The notes: a model not told the origin generated them from the sequence alone. DNA of 64,000 nucleotides from Butyricimonas sp. Marseille-P3923 (GCF_900184685.1 NZ_FXXL01000005.1:124001-188000); one strand, 5' to 3'. Shown: positions 45,546-56,027, counted from the stretch's first letter. Numbers and translations are program-made.

Positions 45546-45647
45546 CAAGCTTCGAAACAATCGAGAAGTTCCACGTAAGACGGGTACGCATATCTTTATA
45601 TATACGTACACCGTCACCGAAAGGTCACCTGATTGTTTCGAAGCTTG
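45546..45647. repeat. 17-bp perfect inverted repeat
   Basis: caagcttcgaaacaatc at 45546-45562 is exactly complementary to 45631-45647, with 68 bases between. The spacer has no open frame of note. It may be a structured RNA or a miniature element. Apart from the small frame at 45311, nothing coding is seen from 45073 to 46026. Confidence 0.6.
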
Positions 45648-45960
45648 AGATGACCTTCGTTTGCCGTGCATATATTTTCTAACCAAGAACGTGCTACACA
45701 CGTTCATCTAGCAAAGGTATGAAAAATTATTAAAATTATACACCTCCTGCCATTTTTATTTTACAGTTATCCAGATTTATTCATTCCCGCGGCAGAGGAA
45801 ATATTCCTGTTTTTTCGCTGTAATTATTCGCACCCTTCTCAGCCCCTGCCACACGGGGCTTACAGCAGTATCACGCCTCACGTAAACCTGCCTTTAACCT
45901 GCCCATAAGTTGGTCTTAACCCGACAGGACTATTTAACGACAGGTTTACACCCGACAGGG

Positions 45961-45997
45961 ATAAAAACAAGATTGAGGCTGCTGAACAACCTCAATC
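45961..45997 (-). terminator. Terminator of the SusCD/zincin operon
   Basis: An 8-bp stem (45971-45978 with 45990-45997) followed on the minus strand by TTGTTTTTAT, 30 bases after the stop of the thioredoxin lipoprotein gene. Confidence 0.7.
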
Positions 45998-46026
45998 CCA
46001 TAAAACTATCACTCCAAACCTTTTCT

Positions 46027-47121
46027 TCACAACAACGTTTCAATTTTATCACGTAGCATATTCCGACGAAGCCCTTTTGCCACAATTTTGCCCTCTTTAT
46101 CAATAACCACGACAAACGGGATGGCACGAATCCCCAACATCTTCACGAGTCCTGTCTTTTTAAATCCTTGTGGATTATGCAAACTAATCCAAGGAATCTG
46201 CTCTTCCTGACAGGCTTTTTGCCAAGCATCAAGTGAATTATCCAAGGAGATACTGACAATTTCAACCCCTTTATCCCTCCAATCCGGGTAAAATCTTTTC
46301 AAACTTGCCATCTCTTCCCGACACGGGCCACACCAAGATGCCCAAAAATCAATAACGGTCACCCGACCCGTCCAAGAAGAGATAACAACAGTATCACCAG
46401 CTTCATTTATCCCTGTCACCCGGGGAAAGGATTTACCGACCGCCGATTCCGAAATATCCTCCAACGCTTTTCTCATTCGTTGCCCTTGCGCCGTTTCCTG
46501 CATCATCGGGGATAAAGCCCTGTACATTTCTATTCCGATTTCATAATGAAATTTTCGTTCTTTATCAGCTAAATACACAGAATAAACATTATCGGGATGT
46601 TTTTGGATAAAACGTAATGCCAGTTTCAGGCGTAACGAATCGTGTTTCATACTTTCTGTCATCATTTCATCCAATAATACTTGATCTTTGGCTTCCATGA
46701 TCTTGAAATAATTATATTTCTCGTACACTTCCATCAACTTGGATTCATATTCTTCATATAAAATCCGTTCAAATTCCAGACGTAATTCATTTGCAGGAGA
46801 GCCTGTCAAACTATCCGCGGAAAGATGTTCGTAATCCGAAACCAACTCCATTTTCTTACCATCCAACAACAAGAATAATTTCTTATCCCCTATCTGCAAG
46901 CAAAAGTTACCCGGTTCCGCAGCCTCTCCTTTCAACTTGAATTTTCCCTGTTTCAATTCGCCTGTCGCACTCGTTGTCATTTCCGGTGTAAATAACACCA
47001 CTTGCCCTGTATCTTTCCCCGCGATATTACCGGAAAGGTAAAAACGGTACCCCTCGGGAGGGGTACACTTCAAAAATAAAACAATAAATATAATCCATAT
47101 CAAAATTCGTACTTGCATCAC
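46027..47121 (-). CDS. TlpA-like thioredoxin-fold protein with DUF4369-type N-domain
   Basis: A 364-residue exported protein. The N-terminus ends in 'IFIVLFLKC', a possible lipobox. The N-terminal half is a DUF4369-like beta domain plus helices (about residues 25-215). The C-terminal half is a TlpA/ResA-type thioredoxin with active site 'WASWCGPC' and the cis-Pro 'IRAIPFVVVID'. It reduces or resolves disulfides in the periplasm. Last gene of the ECF sigma/FecR/SusCD operon, 5 bases after the zincin gene. The linkage to SusCD and proteases suggests handling of disulfide-containing peptides; this is inference. Confidence 0.85.
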   Translation of the reverse strand: MMQVRILIWIIFIVLFLKCTPPEGYRFYLSGNIAGKDTGQVVLFTPEMTTSATGELKQGKFKLKGEAAEPGNFCLQIGDKKLFLLLDGKKMELVSDYEHLSADSLTGSPANELRLEFERILYEEYESKLMEVYEKYNYFKIMEAKDQVLLDEMMTESMKHDSLRLKLALRFIQKHPDNVYSVYLADKERKFHYEIGIEMYRALSPMMQETAQGQRMRKALEDISESAVGKSFPRVTGINEAGDTVVISSWTGRVTVIDFWASWCGPCREEMASLKRFYPDWRDKGVEIVSISLDNSLDAWQKACQEEQIPWISLHNPQGFKKTGLVKMLGIRAIPFVVVIDKEGKIVAKGLRRNMLRDKIETLL

Positions 47122-47125
47122 GCTA

Positions 47126-49771
47126 TCACTTTAATAATCGGTTCAACGTAAACAAAAGAGACTGGTAATGACGTTTCGCGTCACCTGTTGAAGAAGGTAA
47201 TGTTTCCTCCAATAATTGTTTTACTCTCAACGCCATATCATAAATATAGACCTTTGAATTATCTATTACCTGCCAATTCACTTCATGCTGCCAGCCATAA
47301 CCATTCCCGAAGCTGTTTAAAGATAACTCCTTCTTTAAATTCAAATCTACAGATTCCGTTTCCAATCTCTCGAACTTTCCGATATACTTTTCAATCATTT
47401 CGTTTTCGTCCAATCCATAAGCAATCAGATCATCCGGTGAAGGAGCATAAGCATTTTGACTTGAAGCCAAACTGAAAAGTCCTTTCTCTTTCTTCTCCTG
47501 CAAAGTTTCACTTAACAAATCAAGCGCCGTCGTTTGTAAAATCTTATCACCTTCCGTCAAAGCCCTGCCTGTAAGAATATTTTCAAACACTCCTTTATAA
47601 TAATCATCAAAGAACTCTTCCACCGTATAAGGCTCTTCTTTAGCAACATGAGCGGACAGAATCACACCTTCATAACTCTTTTTTAAAACTTCCGCTATCC
47701 GTTTACGAACAACAATACTGGAATTGACTTTCAACGGAAGTTTCTTTTTCAACGTTTCGTTATCCAGCCAATCACAAGTACGGAATTGATTCATCACCCA
47801 AGCCAACGAAGCCTTTTGCACCTCCCGGGGTACAGATTGGTAAATATTTCCCGGTGTCCCCTCTTTCACTGAAGTCAAGTAAATACCTCCGATATTATAA
47901 AGTACATTACGGATATAACGATAATATTGTCCCGTCAACTCCGAATACAAATCAGCTTTCTGTTTCCCGTTCTCGTCATCCACGATCCATTCATCCATAT
48001 TCTTCAAGATATACTGCAAATTCTTAACGCCATAATCACCTGCTTTTACAGGATCGTCCCCCAAATCTTCCTCGAGGGCACTCGGGTCATAACGACTGTA
48101 TATTTGCTGCCGCCCGTAACGATACCTAGGATCTCCGGCTTTCTCGTCCACCCATTTTTCTAAAATCTTACTTTCCTCCTCGGCGTCTTTCGCTTTTGGA
48201 AAATACTGGTAAGCCCACTTGATTAAAAATTCATCATATACCCCCAAATCCGGCGGAGTCAACTTCACCCCTTTATCTCCCGGTTGGGCAACATAATTAA
48301 ATCGGGCATAATCCATGATGGAAGGCGTCGTCCCATACTTTTTCGTGAAAGAAGCCGAACGTAACGAATCCACCGGATAAGCGGCGGATGCCGCCATATT
48401 GTGCATAAATCCCAGTGAATGACCTACCTCATGAGCCACCACATAAGCTATCGACTCGGCAATAATCTTATCCGGCATCTTCTTGGTTCGCACGCTAGGA
48501 TCGAGTTGTGCGGTCTGAACAAAACGCCAACCATTGATAACCTTCACTACATCATTATAGATCAATACGGTAGCAGCTATAATCTCACCCGTGGAAGGAT
48601 CCATAAAAGAAAGCCCCATCGCATTTTCCGTGGAAGACGGGATATAGCGGATACAAGAATATTTCAAATTATCAGGATCGAACGACGCATCATTCTTCGG
48701 GTAATCCTTCACTTGAATAACATTTTTAAAACCGATTTTTTCAAAAGCCTTATTCCAACGTAAAGTCCCTTCTTTTATCGGTTTTTTCCATGCTTCCGGG
48801 AATGCATCATCCAAATAAAACACGATAGGTTTCACAGGCTCTACCAATTGACCTTTCGCGTATGCTTTCACGTCTTTCGGTTCTACCCTCCAGCGATGAG
48901 CCACGGAATAACTTTGTAATTGATCTTCCTCGGTCGATACATTCAATTTATTGTACAAGAATATTCCCACCCGGGAATCGCTAAATCGGGGGCGCATCTT
49001 TTCTTCCGGCAAGAGCATTAACGAGCGGGCAGCGACAACCGTAACATCATTCCGATAAACAGTAAACATGAAATATTTTAATGAAACGGAAAAAGACATC
49101 GTCGTCCTAATCGTCAAATTATCGTCAAAAGACTTCATTTCAGACACAAATGGTTCACTATTTCCCATTCTGAAAGAAACGGAATATTGTCCGACCTGTT
49201 CTGGCAGAATCGGCAACATTTCATTTTCCTTCAAAAACATACCGGAAACATCAAAAACTACGGCAGTACTATCCGGGTTATAAGCCAATATCTTGTAGGA
49301 TGCAACTATCGGATCCAGATTATTCCGGGCTACAGCTTTTTTCATCGCTTCCTCCCGTTGCGTGCAGGTCGTTGTAGAATTAACTTTCCGCAAGCAAATC
49401 AATGTATCATCTTTCGTGAATTTAACATGATTCGTACTTTTCACCCCGATTTCACACACGAAATTATTGCTCGCGGCAGCCGGTGATGAAGCAAGTAACA
49501 TTTCTCTCTTTAAATATTTCAACGGAAATTCAAAATAAACTTTGTCCTCTATTTTGTGAATCGTGATAAACGTACTTTTCACGCTCTTACAAGACTTATC
49601 TTGAAACAATTTCTCGTAAGCCGTCGGCTTTTTCACTTCATCCTTTTTTTCCTTTACCGTATCCGCTTTGACAACGGTTTCAACCTTTTTACTTTGCAGC
49701 GCGGCTTGTACTTCCCGATAAAAAGGAAATACCAACAATAATACCGCACTTACCATTTTCCACTTTTTCAT
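47126..49771 (-). CDS. Large exported zinc metalloprotease (DUF5117/DUF5118-type zincin)
   Basis: An 881-residue zincin with a signal peptide ending near 'YREVQA'. Accessory domains of the DUF5118/DUF5117 type (about residues 50-310: 'FEFPLKYLKREMLLASSPA') are followed by the metzincin-like catalytic motif HEVGHSLGFMH at 447-457, with a downstream Met-turn-like 'PSIMDYARFNYVA'. A long helical C-terminal region follows. All zinc ligands and the catalytic Glu are present, so it should be active in the periplasm or at the surface. It lies between the Mx1-like lipoprotein and the thioredoxin lipoprotein in a SusCD operon, which suggests the operon degrades protein or peptide. Confidence 0.85.
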   Translation of the reverse strand: MKKWKMVSAVLLLVFPFYREVQAALQSKKVETVVKADTVKEKKDEVKKPTAYEKLFQDKSCKSVKSTFITIHKIEDKVYFEFPLKYLKREMLLASSPAAASNNFVCEIGVKSTNHVKFTKDDTLICLRKVNSTTTCTQREEAMKKAVARNNLDPIVASYKILAYNPDSTAVVFDVSGMFLKENEMLPILPEQVGQYSVSFRMGNSEPFVSEMKSFDDNLTIRTTMSFSVSLKYFMFTVYRNDVTVVAARSLMLLPEEKMRPRFSDSRVGIFLYNKLNVSTEEDQLQSYSVAHRWRVEPKDVKAYAKGQLVEPVKPIVFYLDDAFPEAWKKPIKEGTLRWNKAFEKIGFKNVIQVKDYPKNDASFDPDNLKYSCIRYIPSSTENAMGLSFMDPSTGEIIAATVLIYNDVVKVINGWRFVQTAQLDPSVRTKKMPDKIIAESIAYVVAHEVGHSLGFMHNMAASAAYPVDSLRSASFTKKYGTTPSIMDYARFNYVAQPGDKGVKLTPPDLGVYDEFLIKWAYQYFPKAKDAEEESKILEKWVDEKAGDPRYRYGRQQIYSRYDPSALEEDLGDDPVKAGDYGVKNLQYILKNMDEWIVDDENGKQKADLYSELTGQYYRYIRNVLYNIGGIYLTSVKEGTPGNIYQSVPREVQKASLAWVMNQFRTCDWLDNETLKKKLPLKVNSSIVVRKRIAEVLKKSYEGVILSAHVAKEEPYTVEEFFDDYYKGVFENILTGRALTEGDKILQTTALDLLSETLQEKKEKGLFSLASSQNAYAPSPDDLIAYGLDENEMIEKYIGKFERLETESVDLNLKKELSLNSFGNGYGWQHEVNWQVIDNSKVYIYDMALRVKQLLEETLPSSTGDAKRHYQSLLFTLNRLLK

Positions 49772-49914
49772 AACATACTTTTATTTATTACATACAAAAC
49801 CTACTCCCTCCACTTCCCCCTTAAGGAAAGCACAGGATACAAGGAACAATTTTCCGGACTCTACTTCCGTTTATATCAAGGAAGAAGCAGAAGGAGTAGT
49901 ATATTCAGACATCA

Positions 49915-50799
49915 CTATTTCAATTTCAAACCGGAAAGAGCTTCCAGATCGATACCGTAAATACGCTTCATCTCGTCGACTAGGATTCCGCATTTTTTCT
50001 TAATCATACCTTTGGAATCAACACCCCAATCATCCGGACTCGCGAACCAGAAATAATCAAACATAAACTGGTCTTCCGTGAAAATCAACTCGATGAAACC
50101 CAACATATCCTCCTTGGCTCCAATACCGGAACTCCATTTCACGATACCCCAGTCCTCGGCATTCTTGGACGTCACTTTAGAGTAATCCACTTCCGCGTAA
50201 AAAGCTTCCGGCACGTCCATCTTCTGATAATCGATACAATATGAAATATAAGCAAAATTCAACATCGCCTTGTATTTCTTCTTCCGGGATGAACTCGTAA
50301 TCAAGTTAATACTCTCGTTCACGTTCCCGATACAAATATTATCAACCGTGTACGTGTAATCGACGAAAGCACCTTCATCCGTCAGACTTTTCTTCCGCAA
50401 AACAGTATCCGCCAGTAAAATCTTTTTCGGCAAAGTTGCTTTTAATGTCTCGGGGGAGTACAACCCCAGCCATTCGGAAAATAGCAAACTAACCGCCTTT
50501 TCCAGATACTCCTCTTTCGGGAGAGTCACTTTCAACGGGTACGCGTTATTGGGATACAAACTTGTCACGTTCCAAACAGCATCAATCAGATCGTAACGAT
50601 ACAACAAAAAAGTACCCGTCGACTGATAAAAATCCACAATCTGGTCATCAAACTCATGTTCGCCTTGCGGCACACTGTATTTTTCCTCGAGTCCCTCCGC
50701 GTCAATCTTATCGTCCTCATAACTACACCCGCACAACAAAAAACACAAGGACAAGATTCCTAATCCGATAATTATAGTTATTCTATTCATATCTTTCAT
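49915..50799 (-). CDS. SusCD-associated lipoprotein related to Mx1 zinc metallopeptidases, zinc motif lost
   Basis: A 294-residue lipoprotein with lipobox 'LCFLLCGCSY'. Its plan follows the 'substrate import-associated zinc metallohydrolase' lipoproteins (Mx1), which sit directly downstream of SusD. Where the family has HEFxH, this protein has 'MLNFAYISYCI' (residues 179-189), so both His ligands and the Glu are absent. The later part ('FIELIFTEDQFMFDYFWF' and 'MKRIYGIDLEALSG') resembles the C-terminus of the partial gene at the right edge. It is likely a catalytically dead binding lipoprotein. It lies 11 bases after the SusD gene. Confidence 0.7.
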   Translation of the reverse strand: MKDMNRITIIIGLGILSLCFLLCGCSYEDDKIDAEGLEEKYSVPQGEHEFDDQIVDFYQSTGTFLLYRYDLIDAVWNVTSLYPNNAYPLKVTLPKEEYLEKAVSLLFSEWLGLYSPETLKATLPKKILLADTVLRKKSLTDEGAFVDYTYTVDNICIGNVNESINLITSSSRKKKYKAMLNFAYISYCIDYQKMDVPEAFYAEVDYSKVTSKNAEDWGIVKWSSGIGAKEDMLGFIELIFTEDQFMFDYFWFASPDDWGVDSKGMIKKKCGILVDEMKRIYGIDLEALSGLKLK

Positions 50800-50810
50800 T
50801 TTAATTCGAT

Positions 50811-52319
50811 TTATAACGGCATTCTTTGAGGTTCCGAGGCTCCCGGATTCTGTTCCAATTTTCCGTTCCGGTCAATGGCTTCGGAAGGAATAGAAAGTAC
50901 ATACATCGGATCACCCTCTCTCAACACGTAAGTTTCATTCTGTTGTTCATTCAACTGCCAGATTTTCTTTATTTCAGGCATACCGAAACGTCGCAAGTCA
51001 AACCAACGCTGTCCCTCGAAGCAAAGTTCGCGTTGACGCTCTTCACGATAAATTTTCAACAAATCATCAGCTTCCTGCATCGGAATTTCATCCAGAACTT
51101 CACCGTCTCCCGGAAATATTCGCTTAGCCCGCAAGGCATTCAATAAATCCAATCCCTCTTGCCCGGCTTGTGCATCCCCAGTTTTCTTGTATTTCTGCAG
51201 TAAAGCCTCACACCCGTTCAGCCAAGCCTCGGCAACCCGGAATGCCTGACCGAAAGTGACGGACTTAGCCGCCCACTTATCCACCTTCTGACCAACCACC
51301 TCGCCTGTTATCCAATCCGTAATATCCGAAAAATAATATTCCAAACGGCAATCTTTTGCCGGAGCCGTTTGTTCAAATAACTTCATCAACTCGTTGGAAG
51401 GACAGTAGCTATCCGTAGCAGAACCACCCACATTATACCAGTTCTGTTTAGCCCCGTACATCCAGATAATCTCTTTATTTCCATTCTCCAGAACCTTCAA
51501 TGTTGGTAACTCACCCGTTAAGTCTACCAAATCCTTACGCTCCATCACGTAACGGGAATGCATCAAAGCTGCATCCCAATTTTCCATGTACAAATAAACA
51601 CGGGAAGCAAGCAAATGAGCGGACAACGCGTTCAAACGGTAAACAGCAGATTCCCTTCCTCTCATTTCCAACAAACGGATACCTTCATTCAAGTCCGACA
51701 AAATTTGCCTGTACACTTCGGATACCGTATTCCTCGGCGAACCGGTTTCTACAATATCCGGACTCAAGACAATCGGTACTCCCGGATTCGTCAACGAATC
51801 TTTATTGCTGTAAGGCAGTGCGTAATAATTCACCAACTGGAAATAATAGAAAGCCCTTAACACAAGAGCTTCACCTTTTAAACGCTCCTTGTCCTCGTCC
51901 GTCCCGATTGAGCCATCCGCGTATTTCAAAGCAATATTACATCCCAGTACCCGTTTATAATAATTCTCCCAACAATTCATCCCGCCAGTCATGCCATATC
52001 CGCCTTGTTCTTCCGCATCCAAAGCAATTTCATAAGCCAACGGTTGCCAAGTGTAAAAATTCTGGTATAGCAAAGCCTCATCCGATCTGCCGGAAGAATA
52101 CAAACTGGTATACTCATCACTCAAATAGGAACAAACCACATCCATGGCTCTTCCCTCTGCCGGATACCCTTCCCCCCACAACAATTCATTGAAAGAGGTC
52201 GTCGTTTCCGGAATCATTTCATCCTGAGGTGTCTTCTCCAAAAAACTATCACAAGCAGAGAAACACCCCGCACATAAAATCAATATATATAATTGCTTCA
52301 TCGTTCTCATAATCATCAT
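50811..52319 (-). CDS. SusD/RagB family surface lipoprotein
   Basis: A 502-residue lipoprotein with lipobox 'CFSACDSFLEKTPQDE', the canonical SusD opening. TPR-like helices follow ('ALVLRAFYYFQLVNYYALPY') and then the C-terminal SusD domain with 'ERQRELCFEGQRWFDLRRFG'. It caps the SusC pore and captures substrate. Its first ATG overlaps the SusC stop codon as ATGA, which supports the start at 52319, although the signal peptide really begins at the later Met before 'KQLYILI'. Confidence 0.9.
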   Translation of the reverse strand: MMIMRTMKQLYILILCAGCFSACDSFLEKTPQDEMIPETTTSFNELLWGEGYPAEGRAMDVVCSYLSDEYTSLYSSGRSDEALLYQNFYTWQPLAYEIALDAEEQGGYGMTGGMNCWENYYKRVLGCNIALKYADGSIGTDEDKERLKGEALVLRAFYYFQLVNYYALPYSNKDSLTNPGVPIVLSPDIVETGSPRNTVSEVYRQILSDLNEGIRLLEMRGRESAVYRLNALSAHLLASRVYLYMENWDAALMHSRYVMERKDLVDLTGELPTLKVLENGNKEIIWMYGAKQNWYNVGGSATDSYCPSNELMKLFEQTAPAKDCRLEYYFSDITDWITGEVVGQKVDKWAAKSVTFGQAFRVAEAWLNGCEALLQKYKKTGDAQAGQEGLDLLNALRAKRIFPGDGEVLDEIPMQEADDLLKIYREERQRELCFEGQRWFDLRRFGMPEIKKIWQLNEQQNETYVLREGDPMYVLSIPSEAIDRNGKLEQNPGASEPQRMPL

Positions 52320-55300
52320 AAGCTAATATTAATAGTAAAATTATAAGAAGGTTGTCTCGGTACGGCCGAACTCGATGTTTCCGGATCTTGGTTGCGCAAC
52401 CGTTTGTTAGCTATCACGAATAAATCATTTCCCGAAAGCTCCATTGTCAACCCGTTTAATCCCAAACGAGAAGCGACACTTTTCGGGAACGAATAATTCA
52501 ATCCGATACTGCGGCAACGCAAGAAATCTCCACTCACCACCCGGTGATTTCCCTCGTCCCACATCGTGTACATACTTTCCGTGCCCGCCGGGTGCACGTA
52601 CATATAGGTACGTCCCGGTTTCAAGAACCCCGGGTTATCGGTAAATTCCTCGTCCCCCGGCTTACGCCAATGTGTCACGAATTCCGCCGGAACATTCTCG
52701 TAGTGGCTTGGAGCATCCAGCGCCATACGGGAATCATACACGGGACGCAACCGGATTTTAGCTCCCAGATTATAAGCAAAAGAAGCCCTCAACGTGAAAT
52801 TATAAAAAACGAAACGAGTGGAAAGCCCTCCGGTCACGACCGGGTTACGACGCCCCGAGTATTCAAGAAATTTCGTCGGGTCCTCTTTCATCTCCGTGTT
52901 CGTGTACCCGTTTCCACTATCATACTCGAAAACAGGAAAGCCATCCTCATGTGTCAATCCCTTGTATTTCCATGACCAAAACGAACTCACCGCATAATCA
53001 TTCAACACAACTGTCCCCGACAAATACTCGCCATAAGACCTGTTCTCCGTTTTACGACGAATCTTATCTCTGTTCCATGAAAGCACGGGAGAAAGCGTCC
53101 ACCTAAAATTCTGTGTTTTCAACGGTACAAAAGTTAAAGAAACATCTATCCCCTCGTTCCGGATATTCGCCCCGTTCTGGTAAGCCGCATCCACACCTTG
53201 TTCAACGGGCACGTTCAACGTGTACAATAATTCTTTGCCCCTCTTCTGGTAATATTCCACGGAACCGCTGAAACGACTATCGAACATAGAGAATTCGAGT
53301 CCCAAATTGACAGTTTGAGTCTTCTCCCACCGCAGATCGGGATAAGGCAAACTTTTTAAATTCAGAACATATTCACCGATATACTCGTCTATGGGCTTCA
53401 AGGGATATTTCGCTATTAAATCCGGTCCCACTGTTGAAATCACATTTCCCTGCAAACCGTAAGATACTTTAAGTGACAAATCGTTAAACCATTTCTGCTT
53501 TTCCATCCATCTCTCCGAAACCACGTTCCAACGAGCGGCAATACTCCAGATCGGCAAAAAACGATTGTTCGTCTTCTTACCGAAACGACTGGATGCATCC
53601 ACCCGGAAATTCGTATTTAAAATATAACGATTCTTATAGCTATAAGCCAAGGTCGCCAACAAAGACATTTTATTATTAATCTGGTCGGTCAAGGACACAG
53701 GATGCTTGCTGGCGGAAGTACCGTAGAAATCGTACAAATTCCCGGCATCTGCCTGATTATATTCATAATAAATCACTTTACCTCTATCGGGGAAGTAACC
53801 GTATTCCGCCGTTTCAAACCCCGTTTGTTTATGTGAAGTCATCTCTCCCCCGACCATCACGTTCAATGAATGCACGTCATCCCACGTCTTCATATAATTC
53901 AACCGGGCATTCACCATCCACAAATCACTATTCTCCTCGTCCCGCTCGTACCTGCCCCCGTAAGGATACATTGACAATTTCTCGTTGATACTTCCCGGCT
54001 CCACGCTCCCGTAATCATAACCTCTCAAATTAGCCATATAATAAGAACGGTCGGTAGCCCACTTTTCCGTTAACCCGCGAGTGGCAGAATAAGAAACCAA
54101 CACATCACCTTTCAATCCTGCCAGAATATTCGCCCTTAAAGAAAGTGCTGTCGAGAATGATTGGTTTTCTCCCTCGGAACCTGATTCCCTTAACTCATCC
54201 AGCACGTTATAAGTCAAATCATACGTGAATTTATGCACTCCTTGATACTGTCCCTCTTTAATCTCCTGCGACACGTAATTCGTCGATCTCACGTATCTCT
54301 CGTCTGCTGCTAAGGTACGGGCAGTTCTCAACGCGTAATTCATCGGATTCACGTCGTAAAAAGAAGAGACCTGCCGATTGGAATATTCCATTTTAAAATC
54401 GGCATCCAACCATTTGAACACGGGTAATTCCACTCTGGAATTCAACGTGTAACGCTTCACATCATCCCCGTTCGCCGTTCCTTTGTCACTGGCAAAACTT
54501 GCCGAGATATAATAAGATATTCTATCCTTTCCCCCCGAAATAGAAAGCGAGTGGGAATGGGAGAAGGCATTAGAAAACAGCACGTCAAACCAATCCGTGT
54601 TCATAACCTCCCGTCTTGAATACTCTTGTTCTACATCGCTAAAAGGTATCCTATTCTCCAAATAATCAAGCATCGCTTTCTCATAACCGTAACGAGGCGT
54701 GGATGCCAGTATCAACCCATCCTCGAAAAACTCTTTCGATAATTTCATTCTCTCTTGGGAATTCATCACATCAGCCGATTTCCGGTAAGAAGGACGCTGT
54801 TTCACGGTATAAGTTCCCGAATAATTCACTGCCGTCCTCCCCGAACGCCCCTTCTTCGTCGTCACGACAATCACACCGTTTGCCGCCCTTGTCCCGTAAA
54901 TCGCAGTGGCGGAAGCATCCTTCAAAAAAGTGATACTTTCTATATCCATCGGGTTTAAACCCGATATAGCGTTACCAAACATTAAATAATTCGGGTTCGT
55001 CATTTCCATCGCGGCAGCAACGTCTTCATTAGCGATATTCACAGGATCTTCCCGGATTACTCCATCAATCACCCAAACGGGAGCCGCATTTCCCAATAAT
55101 GTTGCCGTTCCCCTCATTCGTATCTTCGGAAGAGCTGAAGGACTCCCCGAGGTATTCACAATCATCAATCCCGGGATTTCGCCCTGCAACATATCATCGA
55201 TCGAATTCATTCCCGATTTCATAATATCGGCGGCTTTCACCGTGTAAGTGGAACTGGCAGACAATCGCTTGTCAATCCTTTGATACCCGGTCACCACCAC

Positions 55301-55960
55301 TTCTTCCATTTCCTGAGCGTCTTCTTCCATCACGATCACCCAAGGATTCATCTCTTTAAAGCGCAAGCAGGACAATGTCTGTGTTTTCATCCCAATAAAG
55401 GACACAACAATTGTCGCCTTTGATAAATCGGGAACCATCAAAACAAATTTCCCGTTCTTATCCGTCGAGACACCGACAGTTGTCCCCTTCAACAACACGG
55501 AAACCCCGGGTAACGGCAAACCTCCCTCATCCTTCACGTACCCTGTCACCCGCGCATTCGTTAAAGAATCGGTCTTCGATTCTATCAAACGTTTTACGAC
55601 CACAACCTTATCATTCATCTGATAATAAAGCCCCGTACCTTCCAGTACCTTACCTAAAATTTCCTCTAAAGACGTATCTTTAAAAACTGCATCCAGCCCT
55701 TTGATTCCGGCAACATCTGCCACGTTATAAAAAAAGGTAATCTCACTTTTCTTCTCCAACGTCCAAATAATCTCTTCCAAGGTAGCCCCCCTCATCTCTA
55801 TACTCACCTTCATCTGTTGAGCCCGCACACTGGCAGACAGGGACATAACAGAACAAAATAACACACACATACATAATTTCATAATCCTAAAAATTTTTCC
55901 ATACTTCCCTTTACAGGGGAAATACTCTTTCCACTTTTTTTTCATAACTTTGTTTTTCAA
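52316..55960 (-). CDS. SusC/RagA family TonB-linked receptor with STN signalling domain
   Basis: A 1214-residue outer-membrane transporter. After a long N-terminal leader it has an STN (secretin/TonB short N-terminal) domain at about residues 48-125 ('VSIEMRGATLEEIIWTLEKK'), which contacts FecR. A carboxypeptidase-regulatory-like domain follows ('VTGYVKDEGGLPLPGVSVLL'), then the TonB box region and plug ('EEVVVTGYQ', 'LKDASATAIYGTRAANGVIV') and a C-terminal barrel. The STN domain together with the adjacent FecR/sigma genes indicates substrate-induced expression. The actual start may be the Met at 55945. The substrate is not readable from sequence; co-encoded proteases favour peptides. Confidence 0.92.
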   Translation of the reverse strand: MKNKVMKKKWKEYFPCKGKYGKIFRIMKLCMCVLFCSVMSLSASVRAQQMKVSIEMRGATLEEIIWTLEKKSEITFFYNVADVAGIKGLDAVFKDTSLEEILGKVLEGTGLYYQMNDKVVVVKRLIESKTDSLTNARVTGYVKDEGGLPLPGVSVLLKGTTVGVSTDKNGKFVLMVPDLSKATIVVSFIGMKTQTLSCLRFKEMNPWVIVMEEDAQEMEEVVVTGYQRIDKRLSASSTYTVKAADIMKSGMNSIDDMLQGEIPGLMIVNTSGSPSALPKIRMRGTATLLGNAAPVWVIDGVIREDPVNIANEDVAAAMEMTNPNYLMFGNAISGLNPMDIESITFLKDASATAIYGTRAANGVIVVTTKKGRSGRTAVNYSGTYTVKQRPSYRKSADVMNSQERMKLSKEFFEDGLILASTPRYGYEKAMLDYLENRIPFSDVEQEYSRREVMNTDWFDVLFSNAFSHSHSLSISGGKDRISYYISASFASDKGTANGDDVKRYTLNSRVELPVFKWLDADFKMEYSNRQVSSFYDVNPMNYALRTARTLAADERYVRSTNYVSQEIKEGQYQGVHKFTYDLTYNVLDELRESGSEGENQSFSTALSLRANILAGLKGDVLVSYSATRGLTEKWATDRSYYMANLRGYDYGSVEPGSINEKLSMYPYGGRYERDEENSDLWMVNARLNYMKTWDDVHSLNVMVGGEMTSHKQTGFETAEYGYFPDRGKVIYYEYNQADAGNLYDFYGTSASKHPVSLTDQINNKMSLLATLAYSYKNRYILNTNFRVDASSRFGKKTNNRFLPIWSIAARWNVVSERWMEKQKWFNDLSLKVSYGLQGNVISTVGPDLIAKYPLKPIDEYIGEYVLNLKSLPYPDLRWEKTQTVNLGLEFSMFDSRFSGSVEYYQKRGKELLYTLNVPVEQGVDAAYQNGANIRNEGIDVSLTFVPLKTQNFRWTLSPVLSWNRDKIRRKTENRSYGEYLSGTVVLNDYAVSSFWSWKYKGLTHEDGFPVFEYDSGNGYTNTEMKEDPTKFLEYSGRRNPVVTGGLSTRFVFYNFTLRASFAYNLGAKIRLRPVYDSRMALDAPSHYENVPAEFVTHWRKPGDEEFTDNPGFLKPGRTYMYVHPAGTESMYTMWDEGNHRVVSGDFLRCRSIGLNYSFPKSVASRLGLNGLTMELSGNDLFVIANKRLRNQDPETSSSAVPRQPSYNFTINISL

Positions 55961-56027
55961 AATTTTTAAAACACTTATCTCATGAAAGTGAGATATTGAC
56001 AGGCGATGTTCGCAGCATCGCTTGTTT

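Noticed and set aside
45546-45647. Insertion sequence bounded by the 17-bp inverted repeats
   Set aside because: Only 68 bases lie between the repeats, with no transposase frame. At most a miniature element or hairpin.
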